The translations under genes were made by a program, and so were the position numbers. A stretch of DNA of 64,000 nucleotides from an uncultured Bacilli bacterium (GTDB lineage Bacteria; Bacillota_I; Bacilli_A; RFN20; CAG-826). Within the stretch, counting starts at the first letter, position 1; the number at the start of each line of letters is the position of its first letter. This document shows positions 1-9,137 of this stretch, piece after piece. Location of the stretch: assembly GCA_934725985.1 (NCBI GenBank), contig CAKVCX010000001.1, forward strand, positions 372,001 to 436,000. The letters run 5' to 3'. The notes under the pieces were generated by a model. That model was given only the letters and a program-made list of their open reading frames with translations. It was not told the DNA's origin and made no database searches.

Positions 1-492
1 AGCCTGCGCTACTTCATAACTCTTAGCAAAAATAAGGACACCAGAAGTATCCTCATCCAATCTATGCACAACGAATACACGTCCTTGTTTTTTTTCGCTC
101 ATATAAGAAGAAACAAGTCTATATGCTGTTTTCCCTTTTTCTTTTTCCGTGGCGGTCGTCAATAAAAATGAGGGTTTATCAATGGCTATAATATCCTCAT
201 CTTCATAAAGAATCTTTAACCCTTTTGAATCGCGTTTAGCAATCCTCATTTTTGAAACGGTAACTACATCTTCTGGATAGATTTTAAAATTATATTGAGA
301 CACCGGAACTCCACCGACTGCAACTTGATGATGAGTTAATAGACTTTTTATTGTTTTTCTTGGGGTATTAGGCATTTTAAACATCAAAAAGTCCATTAGT
401 TCGCTTTCTTTATAAACCTTATATTCTTTAATGGAGTTGGGATTAATTAATCCCTTCTTACTTCTATGCTCTTTTTTATCATTCTTATTCAT
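1..492 (-). CDS. RluA-family 23S rRNA pseudouridine synthase (3' part missing at window edge)
   Basis: The frame read leftwards from an ATG at 492-490 stays open to the window edge and gives 164 residues. An S4-like RNA-binding segment lies at about residues 30-75, followed by the catalytic RluA signature HRLDEDTSG near residue 150; its first Asp is the nucleophile in this family. The enzyme isomerises uridine to pseudouridine in rRNA. The start codon overlaps the last codons of the upstream patatin gene by 8 bases, so the two are probably translationally coupled. Family membership is clear. The exact target uridine cannot be told, because the C-terminal half is outside the window. Confidence 0.88.
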   Translation of the reverse strand, partial: MNKNDKKEHRSKKGLINPNSIKEYKVYKESELMDFLMFKMPNTPRKTIKSLLTHHQVAVGGVPVSQYNFKIYPEDVVTVSKMRIAKRDSKGLKILYEDEDIIAIDKPSFLLTTATEKEKGKTAYRLVSSYMSEKKQGRVFVVHRLDEDTSGVLIFAKSYEVAQA

Positions 493-1363
493 ATTTATCA
501 CCTAGATATTTCTTTATTTTATTAATATTAGAAACTCCATCTTGAAAGCCTCTATCATATAAACTAAGCAATTCCTGTTTGTCCTTGCACGCTACCCCAA
601 CACTCACTTCTTTATCAGGGCGAATAACGAATACACGCCCTTCTTCTTCTAACCTGTCTAATAGATCCATATCTTTATTATAGCGTTCATGACTTTTCAA
701 AAACGCATCTAGTAGTAAGGGATAATCCTTATATAAAGATTTAGCTATTACTTTTTGAAGATTCTTAATTTCTTTTTTTCTATACCCTTTATTTCTAGTC
801 GCTATTACAACGATTTTTTCTATACCTTCATCAAGCGGTTTTCTAAAAGGAACAGACATCGCTACCCCTCCATCCAAACAAAGACAGCCATCTACGCTAA
901 CGGGTTTTGATAACAATGGCAAAGAAGAAGAGGCAGTCAAACCTTTATATGGGTCGCTAATTGATTTTTTTTCAAAATAAATGGTTTTTCCTGAATTCAT
1001 ATCCGTAGCAACCATATAAAAAAGAGAAGGAGAATTGAAAAACTCTTTCTCATTAAAAGGCAAAATCGATTTTGGAACTTCGTGAAATAAAAAGTCAAAA
1101 TCAAATATAGTGCCTTTGAAAATTCTATTTCTTACCGAAACAAATTTTGGATCAGACATCAACTCTGTAACAACATATTTGCTTCTTCCAAAATCTTTAG
1201 ATAGGTAATTAGCCCCGCAAAGCGATCCCGCTGATGTGCCAATCACATAAGGAAAACTGATTTTATTAAGCAAAAAAGCATCTAAAACTCCTGCCGCATA
1301 GATGCCTCTAGTACCCCCTCCTTGAATTACTAATGCACTTTTTACCAGATTACCTTGTTCCAT
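485..1363 (-). CDS. Patatin-like phospholipase
   Basis: Serine acyl hydrolase of the patatin family (292 aa), similar in architecture to bacterial YjjU-type proteins. Visible motifs are the oxyanion loop GGGTRG near the N-terminus, the nucleophile elbow GTSAGS near residue 45, and the catalytic Asp in DGG near residue 163. It probably cleaves acyl esters of lipids in the cytoplasm or at the membrane. I choose the ATG at 1363; a TTG one codon upstream is possible. No Shine-Dalgarno site is visible, and a TATAAT lies only 8 bases before the ATG, so the mRNA may be leaderless. Its stop overlaps the next pseudouridine synthase start. Confidence 0.85.
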   Translation of the reverse strand: MEQGNLVKSALVIQGGGTRGIYAAGVLDAFLLNKISFPYVIGTSAGSLCGANYLSKDFGRSKYVVTELMSDPKFVSVRNRIFKGTIFDFDFLFHEVPKSILPFNEKEFFNSPSLFYMVATDMNSGKTIYFEKKSISDPYKGLTASSSLPLLSKPVSVDGCLCLDGGVAMSVPFRKPLDEGIEKIVVIATRNKGYRKKEIKNLQKVIAKSLYKDYPLLLDAFLKSHERYNKDMDLLDRLEEEGRVFVIRPDKEVSVGVACKDKQELLSLYDRGFQDGVSNINKIKKYLGDKYE

Positions 1364-1371
1364 CAATTTAA

Positions 1372-1377
1372 ATTATA
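1372..1377 (-). promoter_or_regulatory. -10 box of the patatin gene
   Basis: TATAAT on the minus strand ends 8 bases before the patatin ATG. No -35 match and no ribosome binding site were found, so transcription would begin at or next to the start codon. Confidence 0.4.
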
Positions 1378-1440
1378 GTAAATTTAAGTAAATTTCCTTA
1401 GGAAAATCTTAAACTTCATTCGGTTTATAATATTTTATGT

Positions 1441-1446
1441 CATAAT
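1441..1446 (+). promoter_or_regulatory. -10 box of the 5'-nucleotidase gene
   Basis: CATAAT is followed by 7 bases and then ATG. A TATAAT 10-15 bases further upstream is an alternative. Neither leaves room for a Shine-Dalgarno site. Confidence 0.35.
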
Positions 1447-1453
1447 AGACAAC

Positions 1454-3049
1454 ATGAACTTTAAAAAATTAAACGTAACACTATTGCTAGGGGTTTTATT
1501 GCTTACTTCTTGCTCGTTTGTTTCATCTATTCAAACTAAAACAAGCCAAGAAGAAATTTCTTCTTCCTTTATAGAAGAAGACTCTTCTAGCCAAAGCGAA
1601 GAAAGCAAATCTTCTTCTGATTCTAAAGAAGAGGAAGAAACCAAGCTTTTTAATTTTTATTGCGTAAACGATTTCCATGGTTCTATTTTAGAAAAAGTGG
1701 ACGCAACTTATTATGAAGCCGGGATAAAAAAATATTTCGGAGAATTAAAACGCCTAAAAGAAAAAGATCCGGAACACACAATAATTTTATCCGCAGGAGA
1801 CATGTGGCAAGGTTCTTTAGAAAGCAATTATTATTATGGCAAAAACATAACCGAAGCCATGAACGAGGTTCCTTTTGATGCAATGGCACTAGGAAACCAT
1901 GAATTTGATTATGGACAACAATATATTTTTGAAAATTTAGAGCTCGCCAATTTCCCATTTTTAGCAGGAAATATAGTTAAATGGAAAAATGGGGTAAGTG
2001 ATGAAAAATGGGATGAACGCATCCTTAGTTCAACCATAATCGAAAAAGATAAAACTAAAATAGGGTTAATCGGAATGATTGGAGATGGGCAAACTACCTC
2101 AATCGTTTCGCCCAATGTCGAAGATATAACTTTTACAAATGCCGAAAAATATGCGATTCAAGAATCAAAAATTCTAAAAAAGCAAGGATGTTCAGCCGTA
2201 ATACTAATTATTCATGCGCCAAATTCTACTATAACAGGAGATAGCAAAAATAAAGGATGGTCCATTAGGTATAAACTCAAAGATTATTTTGATGGCATTT
2301 TTACTGGACATACCCATCAAATTGAAGAAGAACAATATTCAAACGTGCCACTAGTTCAGGCAGGAGCTAACGGAAGCGCTTATTCTTATATCCAATTATC
2401 CATAAAAGGGGAGGAAGTAGAATGCAGCGATTATAGGGCAGTTTCTTCCTCGAAGAGTTGGGAAGAAGAAGCTAGTATCACTTCAATCTACAATAAATAT
2501 ATAAATGAAGAAAGCTTTGTTGCAAAGGCTAGCGAAATGGCAGGAACATTAAATGGCGGTTATTTAGATAAAAATGGTGTTGCCAGGTTAGGATGCAAAG
2601 CAATTTTCGAAGCCTATAAAGAAAAATATCCTAGTCTAGTCTTGAGCATGGAAAATTCCCAAAGATCAAATTTAAACAAAGGGAAAATAACATATTCAGA
2701 CATTTATAAAGCAACCCCGTTCATGAACAATATAATAATTGCTAACGTTAAGGGCTCTGATATTTTAAATGAAGCAGCCTATGTTTCAACCTATACTGAA
2801 GATATAGATAATTACTCTTTTTTAGAAAACAATAAATTTTACACGATTGCCGTCATTGATTACCTTTATTACCATCAAGATACGAATAAAAATTACAATT
2901 ATTTTCCTAGTGCTAAAAATGAAATAATTGGAATCGAAAATACTCACCCCTATCAATTGACTTTCGATTATATTAAAAAACAAAAGGATTCAGTGATAAA
3001 TTATTCCTCTTTTTCAGCTAATGCAAAAGGATTCAATTTATATAAATAA
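1454..3049 (+). CDS. 5'-nucleotidase / UshA-like metallophosphoesterase lipoprotein
   Basis: Surface lipoprotein of 531 aa that probably removes phosphate from extracellular nucleotides. It has a signal peptide with lipobox ending LLLTSC (Cys near residue 20), then a Ser/Glu-rich tether to about residue 65. A calcineurin-like metallophosphatase domain follows, with metal-binding motifs NDFHG, GDMWQG, GNHEFD and GHTHQ. The C-terminal half matches the 5'-nucleotidase substrate-binding domain by position and length. The gene is monocistronic and convergent with aguB. No Shine-Dalgarno precedes the ATG. Substrate preference (5'-nucleotides versus cyclic nucleotides) cannot be read from sequence. 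Confidence 0.87.
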   Translation: MNFKKLNVTLLLGVLLLTSCSFVSSIQTKTSQEEISSSFIEEDSSSQSEESKSSSDSKEEEETKLFNFYCVNDFHGSILEKVDATYYEAGIKKYFGELKRLKEKDPEHTIILSAGDMWQGSLESNYYYGKNITEAMNEVPFDAMALGNHEFDYGQQYIFENLELANFPFLAGNIVKWKNGVSDEKWDERILSSTIIEKDKTKIGLIGMIGDGQTTSIVSPNVEDITFTNAEKYAIQESKILKKQGCSAVILIIHAPNSTITGDSKNKGWSIRYKLKDYFDGIFTGHTHQIEEEQYSNVPLVQAGANGSAYSYIQLSIKGEEVECSDYRAVSSSKSWEEEASITSIYNKYINEESFVAKASEMAGTLNGGYLDKNGVARLGCKAIFEAYKEKYPSLVLSMENSQRSNLNKGKITYSDIYKATPFMNNIIIANVKGSDILNEAAYVSTYTEDIDNYSFLENNKFYTIAVIDYLYYHQDTNKNYNYFPSAKNEIIGIENTHPYQLTFDYIKKQKDSVINYSSFSANAKGFNLYK

Positions 3050-3075
3050 AGAACACGTGTATTTAAATTAGGCTC

Positions 3076-3936
3076 TTATTTAGAACTTAATTTTAATAAA
3101 TCAGAATATAAATCTACCCTTCTATCCCTAAACACGCCCCAATCTCGTCTTTCTTTATTTATCTTTTTAAAATCAAACTCATAAGTTAGGCAGTTTTCTT
3201 CGTCTCTAGTTAGTTCAGCAACTTTATTCCCGTACTCATCTGAAATAAAGCTAGAGCCAAAGAAAGTCATAGAAGAATTCTTAATAGATTCCTTGCCAAT
3301 TCTATTGGCAGCTAAAACAGGAATTATATTTGATGCAGCATGGCCTTTCATAACGTTTTGCCAATGGTCTTTAGAGTCCTTATCTAAAACGGGCTCAGAA
3401 CCAATCGCGGTTGGATAAAGCAATATTTCAGCACCTTTTAAAGCTAAAATCCTAGCTGTTTCAGGAAACCATTGATCCCAACAAATTCCCACGCCTATTT
3501 TTCCAATGGAAGTATCAAAAACCATGAACCCCGTATCGCCGGGAGTAAAATAAAATTTCTCTTCGTAACATTCGCCAGTTGGAATATGTGATTTTCTATA
3601 TATTCCTAAAACATTTCCCTTCTCATTAATCATTGCTAATGAATTAAAGTAGCAATTATTATCTTTTTCAAAAAAAGAAATAGGTAAAATTACGTTATAT
3701 TTTTTTGCCATTTCTTGAAAATGGGATATGGTTTTGCTGTTACTAGCAACCTCTGCAAAATCAAAATAATCATAATCCTCTATTTGGCAAAAATAATAAC
3801 GGGAAAAAAGCTCGGGAAGCAAAACTAATTTAGCTCCTTGCTTTGCTAATTTTTCGATATAATGGTCGGCTTTTGCGATGTTTTCCTCATAAATAGAAGA
3901 CATTTTCATTTGAACTAATCCTACTTTGACACTCAT
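3076..3936 (-). CDS. aguB: N-carbamoylputrescine amidase
   Basis: Carbon-nitrogen hydrolase (nitrilase superfamily) of 286 aa. It converts N-carbamoylputrescine to putrescine, CO2 and ammonia in the cytoplasm. The catalytic Glu lies in LLPELF, the Lys in a segment near RKSHIP, and the nucleophile Cys in GICWDQWFPE. I place the start at the ATG at 3936, preceded by GGAGG, rather than at an in-frame codon 33 bases upstream that lies inside the neighbour. The start overlaps the stop of the decarboxylase-deiminase fusion as ATGA. That coupling supplies its substrate enzyme directly and supports the assignment. Confidence 0.92.
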   Translation of the reverse strand: MSVKVGLVQMKMSSIYEENIAKADHYIEKLAKQGAKLVLLPELFSRYYFCQIEDYDYFDFAEVASNSKTISHFQEMAKKYNVILPISFFEKDNNCYFNSLAMINEKGNVLGIYRKSHIPTGECYEEKFYFTPGDTGFMVFDTSIGKIGVGICWDQWFPETARILALKGAEILLYPTAIGSEPVLDKDSKDHWQNVMKGHAASNIIPVLAANRIGKESIKNSSMTFFGSSFISDEYGNKVAELTRDEENCLTYEFDFKKINKERRDWGVFRDRRVDLYSDLLKLSSK

Positions 3937-6542
3937 TTTTTTACCTCCGGAATCTGCATGGTTATGCAATGTATGTTCCCCCCTCCTAATAAAATTTCCC
4001 TTGTATTGATTTGATGAATTTTTTTCTTCGGGAACAAGGAAGAGAATAATTTATATGCCTCTTCGTCTTCTTCAACTCCAAAAGAGGGAAGAATAACAAA
4101 ATTCTTTCCTTGATAGAAATTTACATAAGATGCAGAAAGCCTATCTGAATTATTCCTTGGCTTAGCATCAAATTTGTCTTTAGCAATTCCTTTTGCCTCT
4201 TCTGCACTCATATATAAAGGAGGGTTTGGCAACATAGATTTATAGATCTCAAAATGTTTTCCTCTAGCGTCAGTCGCACCAAGTAAGGCTTGATATGTCA
4301 ATTGGCAATACTCATATTGAGGATCGTTTTTATCATTTGTCCATGCCATCACTAAAACACCAGGTTTAACAAAGGCTACCATGTTATCTATATGTTCATT
4401 AGTTTCATCCATATAAATACCATGAGGAACCCAAATTATTTTCTCTAGAGATAAATATTCCTTCAATGTCTCTTCAATTTCTTCTTTTCTTAAAGTGGGG
4501 TTCCTTCCTTTTGAAAGCAAACAAGCTTCCGTGACAATGGCCGTACCTTTTCCATCAAAGGCAATTGAACCGCCTTCAAAAACAAAAGAAGGTAAACGAT
4601 AATCTTGTATTTTGTATTTTTTATCGAAAATAGAAGTTAATTTATCATCGTCATGGTAATTAGAATAAAGTCCATCGACTTCTCCTCCCCAAGCATTAAA
4701 TCTAAAATCAACTCCACGAATATTCTTCCCATTTGTTAGGTAAATACCCATGTTGTCCCTAGCCCAAGAATCGTTATATCTGATTTTTAAGATTTCAACA
4801 TTCCTAATATTCTTATAAGTCGGGGCAACACTAGCATAAATAGAAGGATGGATCCCCACTATGACTTTTTCATGTTTTGCTATAGCTAAAATTACTTCTT
4901 TAAAGTTTTGTTGTGCAAAAGAAGCGTGGTTTCTCCAAGTGTCTTTTCTATACGGAATTAAAATTACAGTTGCTTTATGCTTATCGCCTTCAAAAGGCAA
5001 TTTATAGCCATCATTTGAAGGGGTGGTTTTTCTAGTCTCTTGGTATTCAATTAATCTTTTTGAATAAATTGAATATTTTTTCCATTTTTCAACGTCTACA
5101 ATTTCAAAGCCATCTGGATAATTGCTTAAAATTGTTATACCCGATGATTTATAGAATTTAACCCTATCAATTAATTCTTTTGTCCAAACTTCTCCAGGGA
5201 TAATCAAAGGAATGCCTGGTGGATAAATCATAACCATCTCTTTTGAAATCATCCCAAGACAATTATCTATTTTTGCTATTTTGCCATCTGCATGAAAGGC
5301 AACGCGTGGACGAAGAAGCATAAAAGGGAATGAAGAATCAAAATGATGGTCGGTATAGATTATATTGGAATGGTAATGTTTCTTAGACAATTCTTTTAAA
5401 GCAAAGATAAGTTTATCGACATGTTCTTTTTTTGTTCCAATAGCAAAAATGCAAAGAACGGCATAAGTCTCCGCCAACTCAAGTTGTATGTCGTAATCCT
5501 TTTTGATTTCGTAATAAAGCTGAAAGCCATCTATATCTAGCTTATCTAGGCCAATTACCAATTTGGACTGATCATAATCAAATGAACCATGTTCTAAAAA
5601 ATGTTTTTTATCTTCTACTATAAATCCCGGTATTTTATCAATCTCTTCTTTTGCATATTCGGCCAATTCATAGACTCTTTCCTGAGCTTGTTTTCCTTTT
5701 GTTGCCATAAAGCTTCTTGCCCCATCTAAAGAAGCCATAAGTATCATTGAAGGAGAAGTCGTATTAATAATATTTAAAGATTTTTGAACATCATATCTAG
5801 AAAACATCTTTCCTTTTAATAGCAAAGCGGAAGTTTGGGTTAAAGAACCGGCTGTTTTATGAATAGAAACGCTAGACATATCTGCCCCGGCATCCATTGC
5901 ACTAATAGGGGAATTTTTTGCATGGAAATAATAATGGGCTCCATGGGCTTCATCAACTAAAACAGCCATGTTGTGTTCATGGGCAATAGTAACAATAGAT
6001 TTTAAGTCAGAAACAGACCCAAAATAAGTCGGGTTTATTACAAAAACCGCTTTAGCAGAAGGGTGCTTTAGAATCGCTTTTTTAAACTCTTCTACAGAAG
6101 GTTGATTAGCGATCTCTAAATCATTATCAATTTCAGGCATTACAAAAACAGGGATGGCGCCACTTAAAACCAACGCATTTATTATTGATTTATGGACATT
6201 ACGAGGGAGTATTATTTTTTCTCCTGCTTTAACTGCAGTTAAAATCATTGCAATGATGCCAGAAGAGGTGCCGTTTATTAAAAAGAAAGCATCGTCGGCA
6301 TTAGTTGCCTCTGCTAATAACTTTTCGGATTGAAGAAGCGGTCCCTTAGGCTTAGCTAAATTGTCCGTGCCTATTGGGGCGTTAATATCAAGGCGATAAA
6401 GTTTCTTTCCTAATAGGCGAGTAGCTTTATTATCTATGTTGCCCATGTGATGGCCAGGAACGTCAAAAGGAACAACATCTTTCCTTACGTATTTTTTAAT
6501 GCAATCTATGAAAGGGGTTCTTCTTTGATCTAGTTTATTCAT
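3933..6542 (-). CDS. Fusion of arginine decarboxylase and agmatine deiminase
   Basis: An 869-aa protein with two complete enzymes. Residues about 1-490 are a fold-type I Orn/Lys/Arg decarboxylase: FDVPGHH near the start, NGTSSG, VDEAHGAH, and the PLP lysine in SIHKTAG. Residues about 525-869 are an agmatine deiminase with NDSWARDN, FNAWGGEVDG, ETNEHIDN and the catalytic cysteine in GGGNIHCIT. Together they would turn arginine into agmatine and then N-carbamoylputrescine; aguB, overlapping downstream, finishes the route to putrescine. Arginine is the inferred substrate because of the fused second step. A short leader without Shine-Dalgarno follows a TATAAT about 21 bases upstream of the ATG. 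Confidence 0.9.
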   Translation of the reverse strand: MNKLDQRRTPFIDCIKKYVRKDVVPFDVPGHHMGNIDNKATRLLGKKLYRLDINAPIGTDNLAKPKGPLLQSEKLLAEATNADDAFFLINGTSSGIIAMILTAVKAGEKIILPRNVHKSIINALVLSGAIPVFVMPEIDNDLEIANQPSVEEFKKAILKHPSAKAVFVINPTYFGSVSDLKSIVTIAHEHNMAVLVDEAHGAHYYFHAKNSPISAMDAGADMSSVSIHKTAGSLTQTSALLLKGKMFSRYDVQKSLNIINTTSPSMILMASLDGARSFMATKGKQAQERVYELAEYAKEEIDKIPGFIVEDKKHFLEHGSFDYDQSKLVIGLDKLDIDGFQLYYEIKKDYDIQLELAETYAVLCIFAIGTKKEHVDKLIFALKELSKKHYHSNIIYTDHHFDSSFPFMLLRPRVAFHADGKIAKIDNCLGMISKEMVMIYPPGIPLIIPGEVWTKELIDRVKFYKSSGITILSNYPDGFEIVDVEKWKKYSIYSKRLIEYQETRKTTPSNDGYKLPFEGDKHKATVILIPYRKDTWRNHASFAQQNFKEVILAIAKHEKVIVGIHPSIYASVAPTYKNIRNVEILKIRYNDSWARDNMGIYLTNGKNIRGVDFRFNAWGGEVDGLYSNYHDDDKLTSIFDKKYKIQDYRLPSFVFEGGSIAFDGKGTAIVTEACLLSKGRNPTLRKEEIEETLKEYLSLEKIIWVPHGIYMDETNEHIDNMVAFVKPGVLVMAWTNDKNDPQYEYCQLTYQALLGATDARGKHFEIYKSMLPNPPLYMSAEEAKGIAKDKFDAKPRNNSDRLSASYVNFYQGKNFVILPSFGVEEDEEAYKLFSSLFPKKKIHQINTREILLGGGNIHCITMQIPEVKK

Positions 6543-6599
6543 AACGACAAAAGTCTACTATTAATTATATTGATAAGTTAGATATTTTTTAATTTTGTT

Positions 6600-7384
6600 T
6601 TACCTTAAAATTTTTAAATGCAGAAGCGCTTTTGTAATCCCGTCATTTTCCACATTGCTCGTAACATAATTAGCCACCTTTTTCACCTCTTCTTTGCCAT
6701 TTCCCATGCAAACAAATATCCCAGTAGCCATAGACATAGAAATATCTTGTATGTCATCGCCAAACGATATGGATTCTTCTTTCTTTATTTTTAGGTATGA
6801 AAGAACGCTATTTATACCGTCACCTTTATTATGTTCCCCTCCATTAATATCAATGCCATAATCTGCGAATCTAAAATGGACTAAATGCGGAAATTTTTCT
6901 TTTAGTTCCTTATCAATACTAGAGGGAGCATATATAAAAGGGTTCCTAATACCTCTTCGTTTTTAAATGGATGAATACTTTTGCATTCATCATGAAATAT
7001 TTCTTGATACAAATAATAATAATCATTCGGTTCTTTAATAAGAAAACGGTCCCACGGGGTCACTAATTGCATTGTTAGATTCTTACTTAAAGCAAAAGAA
7101 ATTAAAGAAGAAACATCTTTCTTTTTCATTGTTAGTTTTCTCGTTACAATCGTTTTATTTAAGCAAGCGAAAGCGCCAGCTGAAGAAATGAAACCATCCC
7201 AATCTATCCCTAAGGAGAACACGCCGAATTCATAAAGGCTTTTTGTGTTCCTAGCCGTACAAATAAATACTTTAACGCCTTGTTCTTGTAATCTTTTAAT
7301 AGACGTTAAAGACGAAGGAATAAACCTATTGGAATTATGATCAAACAAAGTCCAGTCAACATCAAAAAAAGCGGCCTTAATCAT
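6600..7384 (-). pseudogene. Cof-type HAD phosphatase, frameshifted
   Basis: The first frame (7384 to 6902) carries the HAD nucleophile motif FFDVDWTLFD and motif II region FICTAR, then runs off into an unrelated tail after about residue 145. The second half continues in another frame down to a stop at 6600-6602. It contains IYAPSSIDKEL, the acidic motif GDDIQDISM, and the typical Cof end MGNGKEEVKKVANYVT. The switch lies at about 6930-6960 and needs a one-base indel. No convincing slippery heptamer is visible, so this is a recent pseudogene or a sequence error rather than obvious recoding. The start overlaps the GH2 stop by 8 bases. Intact relatives dephosphorylate sugar phosphates. Confidence 0.8.
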
Positions 7385-9083
7385 CGTTTTTAAACCTTAA
7401 TTTCTGATTTAATTCGTTCATTAAACCAGGATCTACTTTAATAATGTTTCTATTAAAGCTAATAAGCCCATTAATTTCGCCTTCAACATCAGAAAGTTGA
7501 GTATAAATGGCAATACTTAGCCCATACTTTTCTTTGCATGGAATAACTTCTTTTTCATACACGTCTTTAATCTTTTTATTAAACTGCTCTTTATTTTTGC
7601 ATTTTCCATACCCAAAGCTTCTTTTTAAAAGATTACTTACCTGGTAAGAATAACCGCCGAATTCAGTCAAAGATAACACCCTTTCATCCTTGCTTTTTAT
7701 CTTTATCTTCCTAAAGTAAACATGTTTAGAATTAAAATCACCACATCCTTGATCATACCAACCAGAATTTGAATCCAAAAGTCTTCCATTTAAGTACTCT
7801 TTTGCAATTTTGCTAAGACGAATGGAGTCAAATTGGCCCCAGCCTTCATTAAAAAGAGTAAATATAGCAATGCATGTTTGGTTAGAAAAATAAGTTAAAT
7901 AAGGTATTAATTGCTTTTCAAAATATTGTCTTGATTCCTTACTTTTTCTACCAAGCAAAGAATATGTTTTAGTATCTATAAACTTATAAGGGATAAAAGG
8001 CGCGGTTTTAATAAGAAAATCTTTGTACTTATATCCACTGTTAACGAAATCTTGCATAACAATCATTCCTAATTTATCGCATAGATAATAAAAACGATTT
8101 AGCTCCACTTTAATGTGTTTTCTTAAGCAATTAAATCCTAATGATTTCAAAAAAGTAATGTCTTTTTCATAATCAAAATATGAAGAAGGCGTCAAGTCAC
8201 CGCCAGGAAAATAGCCTTGGTCTAATACGCCGCTACAAAAATATGGATTATTGTTTAAAGCAAAAACATTATGTCCTTTAAAGGAAACAATAGAAAATTT
8301 CCTAAAACCAAAAGAAGAAAAAACCTCATCCTCTTTACTAAAGAATCTTAAAGTATATAAAATGGGCGATTCCGGGCTCCAAGGGTAGAAAAAAGAGGAA
8401 CAATCAATACAGGCATCCCCTTTTTTAGAAAAAGAGGAGACCGCTAAGACAATATCATCTTTAATAATTTCTACTTTAGCCTCTTCGCAATTCCCTTCAT
8501 AAGAAAGAGTTACTTTTAATTTCTTTTTATCAAAGTCCTGATTTAGTTTAATACTTTTTATCATTTTATCAGGGACTGCTTCTATATAAATTGGTCCGTA
8601 AACACCACTAGTTGGAGTATACCAAATGCCTTTTGGTTTATTTGATTGTTTTCCCCGTGGAAAAATAGGAGAATCCGTGTCATCTCTACACACAAGCTCA
8701 ATTTCATTTTTTCCTTCACATTTCCCTAGATCAAATTGAAAAGGCATATAACCGCCAAAATGCGAACCTATTAGCTTTTTGTTAAAATAAACAAAAGCTA
8801 TCTGATCTACTTTCTCAAAATGCAATATTAAGCGTTTACCTTCATATTCTTTTGGAACAACAAACTCTTTTCTATAATGCAAAATAGATTTTTTGTTAAC
8901 ATGTTTTTTTATTTTTGATAAATCTGACTCAACAGAAAAAGGGACTACTATTTTTTCATTATAGGAAGAAGGTAAATGTTTATCTTCATTTAGAATAAAA
9001 TCCCAATCCCCATTTAATGAAAAATAAGACTTCCTTTCAAAATATGGATTAGGGTGTTCATTTAATGGTAATTCGTTTTGCAT
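7377..9083 (-). CDS. Glycoside hydrolase family 2 (beta-galactosidase/glucuronidase-like)
   Basis: A 568-aa GH2 enzyme. The order is a jelly-roll sugar-binding domain (SLNGDWDF near residue 20), an immunoglobulin-like middle domain, and a TIM barrel. The barrel has the acid/base Glu in LFNEGWGQ and the probable nucleophile Glu in LTEFGGY. It is much shorter than LacZ and closer to the compact beta-glucuronidase/beta-galactosidase forms. There is no signal peptide, so it acts on imported oligosaccharides. It forms an operon with the frameshifted HAD phosphatase. The promoter is divergent from aminopeptidase P; a TAAAAT ends 6 bases before the ATG with no Shine-Dalgarno. The substrate is not determinable. 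Confidence 0.87.
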   Translation of the reverse strand: MQNELPLNEHPNPYFERKSYFSLNGDWDFILNEDKHLPSSYNEKIVVPFSVESDLSKIKKHVNKKSILHYRKEFVVPKEYEGKRLILHFEKVDQIAFVYFNKKLIGSHFGGYMPFQFDLGKCEGKNEIELVCRDDTDSPIFPRGKQSNKPKGIWYTPTSGVYGPIYIEAVPDKMIKSIKLNQDFDKKKLKVTLSYEGNCEEAKVEIIKDDIVLAVSSFSKKGDACIDCSSFFYPWSPESPILYTLRFFSKEDEVFSSFGFRKFSIVSFKGHNVFALNNNPYFCSGVLDQGYFPGGDLTPSSYFDYEKDITFLKSLGFNCLRKHIKVELNRFYYLCDKLGMIVMQDFVNSGYKYKDFLIKTAPFIPYKFIDTKTYSLLGRKSKESRQYFEKQLIPYLTYFSNQTCIAIFTLFNEGWGQFDSIRLSKIAKEYLNGRLLDSNSGWYDQGCGDFNSKHVYFRKIKIKSKDERVLSLTEFGGYSYQVSNLLKRSFGYGKCKNKEQFNKKIKDVYEKEVIPCKEKYGLSIAIYTQLSDVEGEINGLISFNRNIIKVDPGLMNELNQKLRFKNDD

Positions 9084-9089
9084 GGAACT

Positions 9090-9095
9090 ATTTTA
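9090..9095 (-). promoter_or_regulatory. -10 box of the GH2 gene
   Basis: TAAAAT on the minus strand is separated from the GH2 ATG by six bases. It lies back to back with the aminopeptidase promoter in a 54-base divergent intergenic region. Confidence 0.4.
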
Positions 9096-9119
9096 CCAAA
9101 GTATAGAAACTATTTGAGG

Positions 9120-9128
9120 TGGTATAAT
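9120..9128 (+). promoter_or_regulatory. Extended -10 promoter of aminopeptidase P gene
   Basis: TGGTATAAT is a perfect extended -10 element. It is followed by 9 bases and the ATG at 9138, with no Shine-Dalgarno between. The transcript would start within a few bases of the start codon. Confidence 0.6.
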
Positions 9129-9137
9129 AAATTCGTT

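Noticed and set aside
3933..3935. Mycoplasma-type genetic code (TGA as Trp)
   Set aside because: TGA ends well-supported genes, for example the fusion overlapping aguB as ATGA; tryptophans are encoded by TGG.
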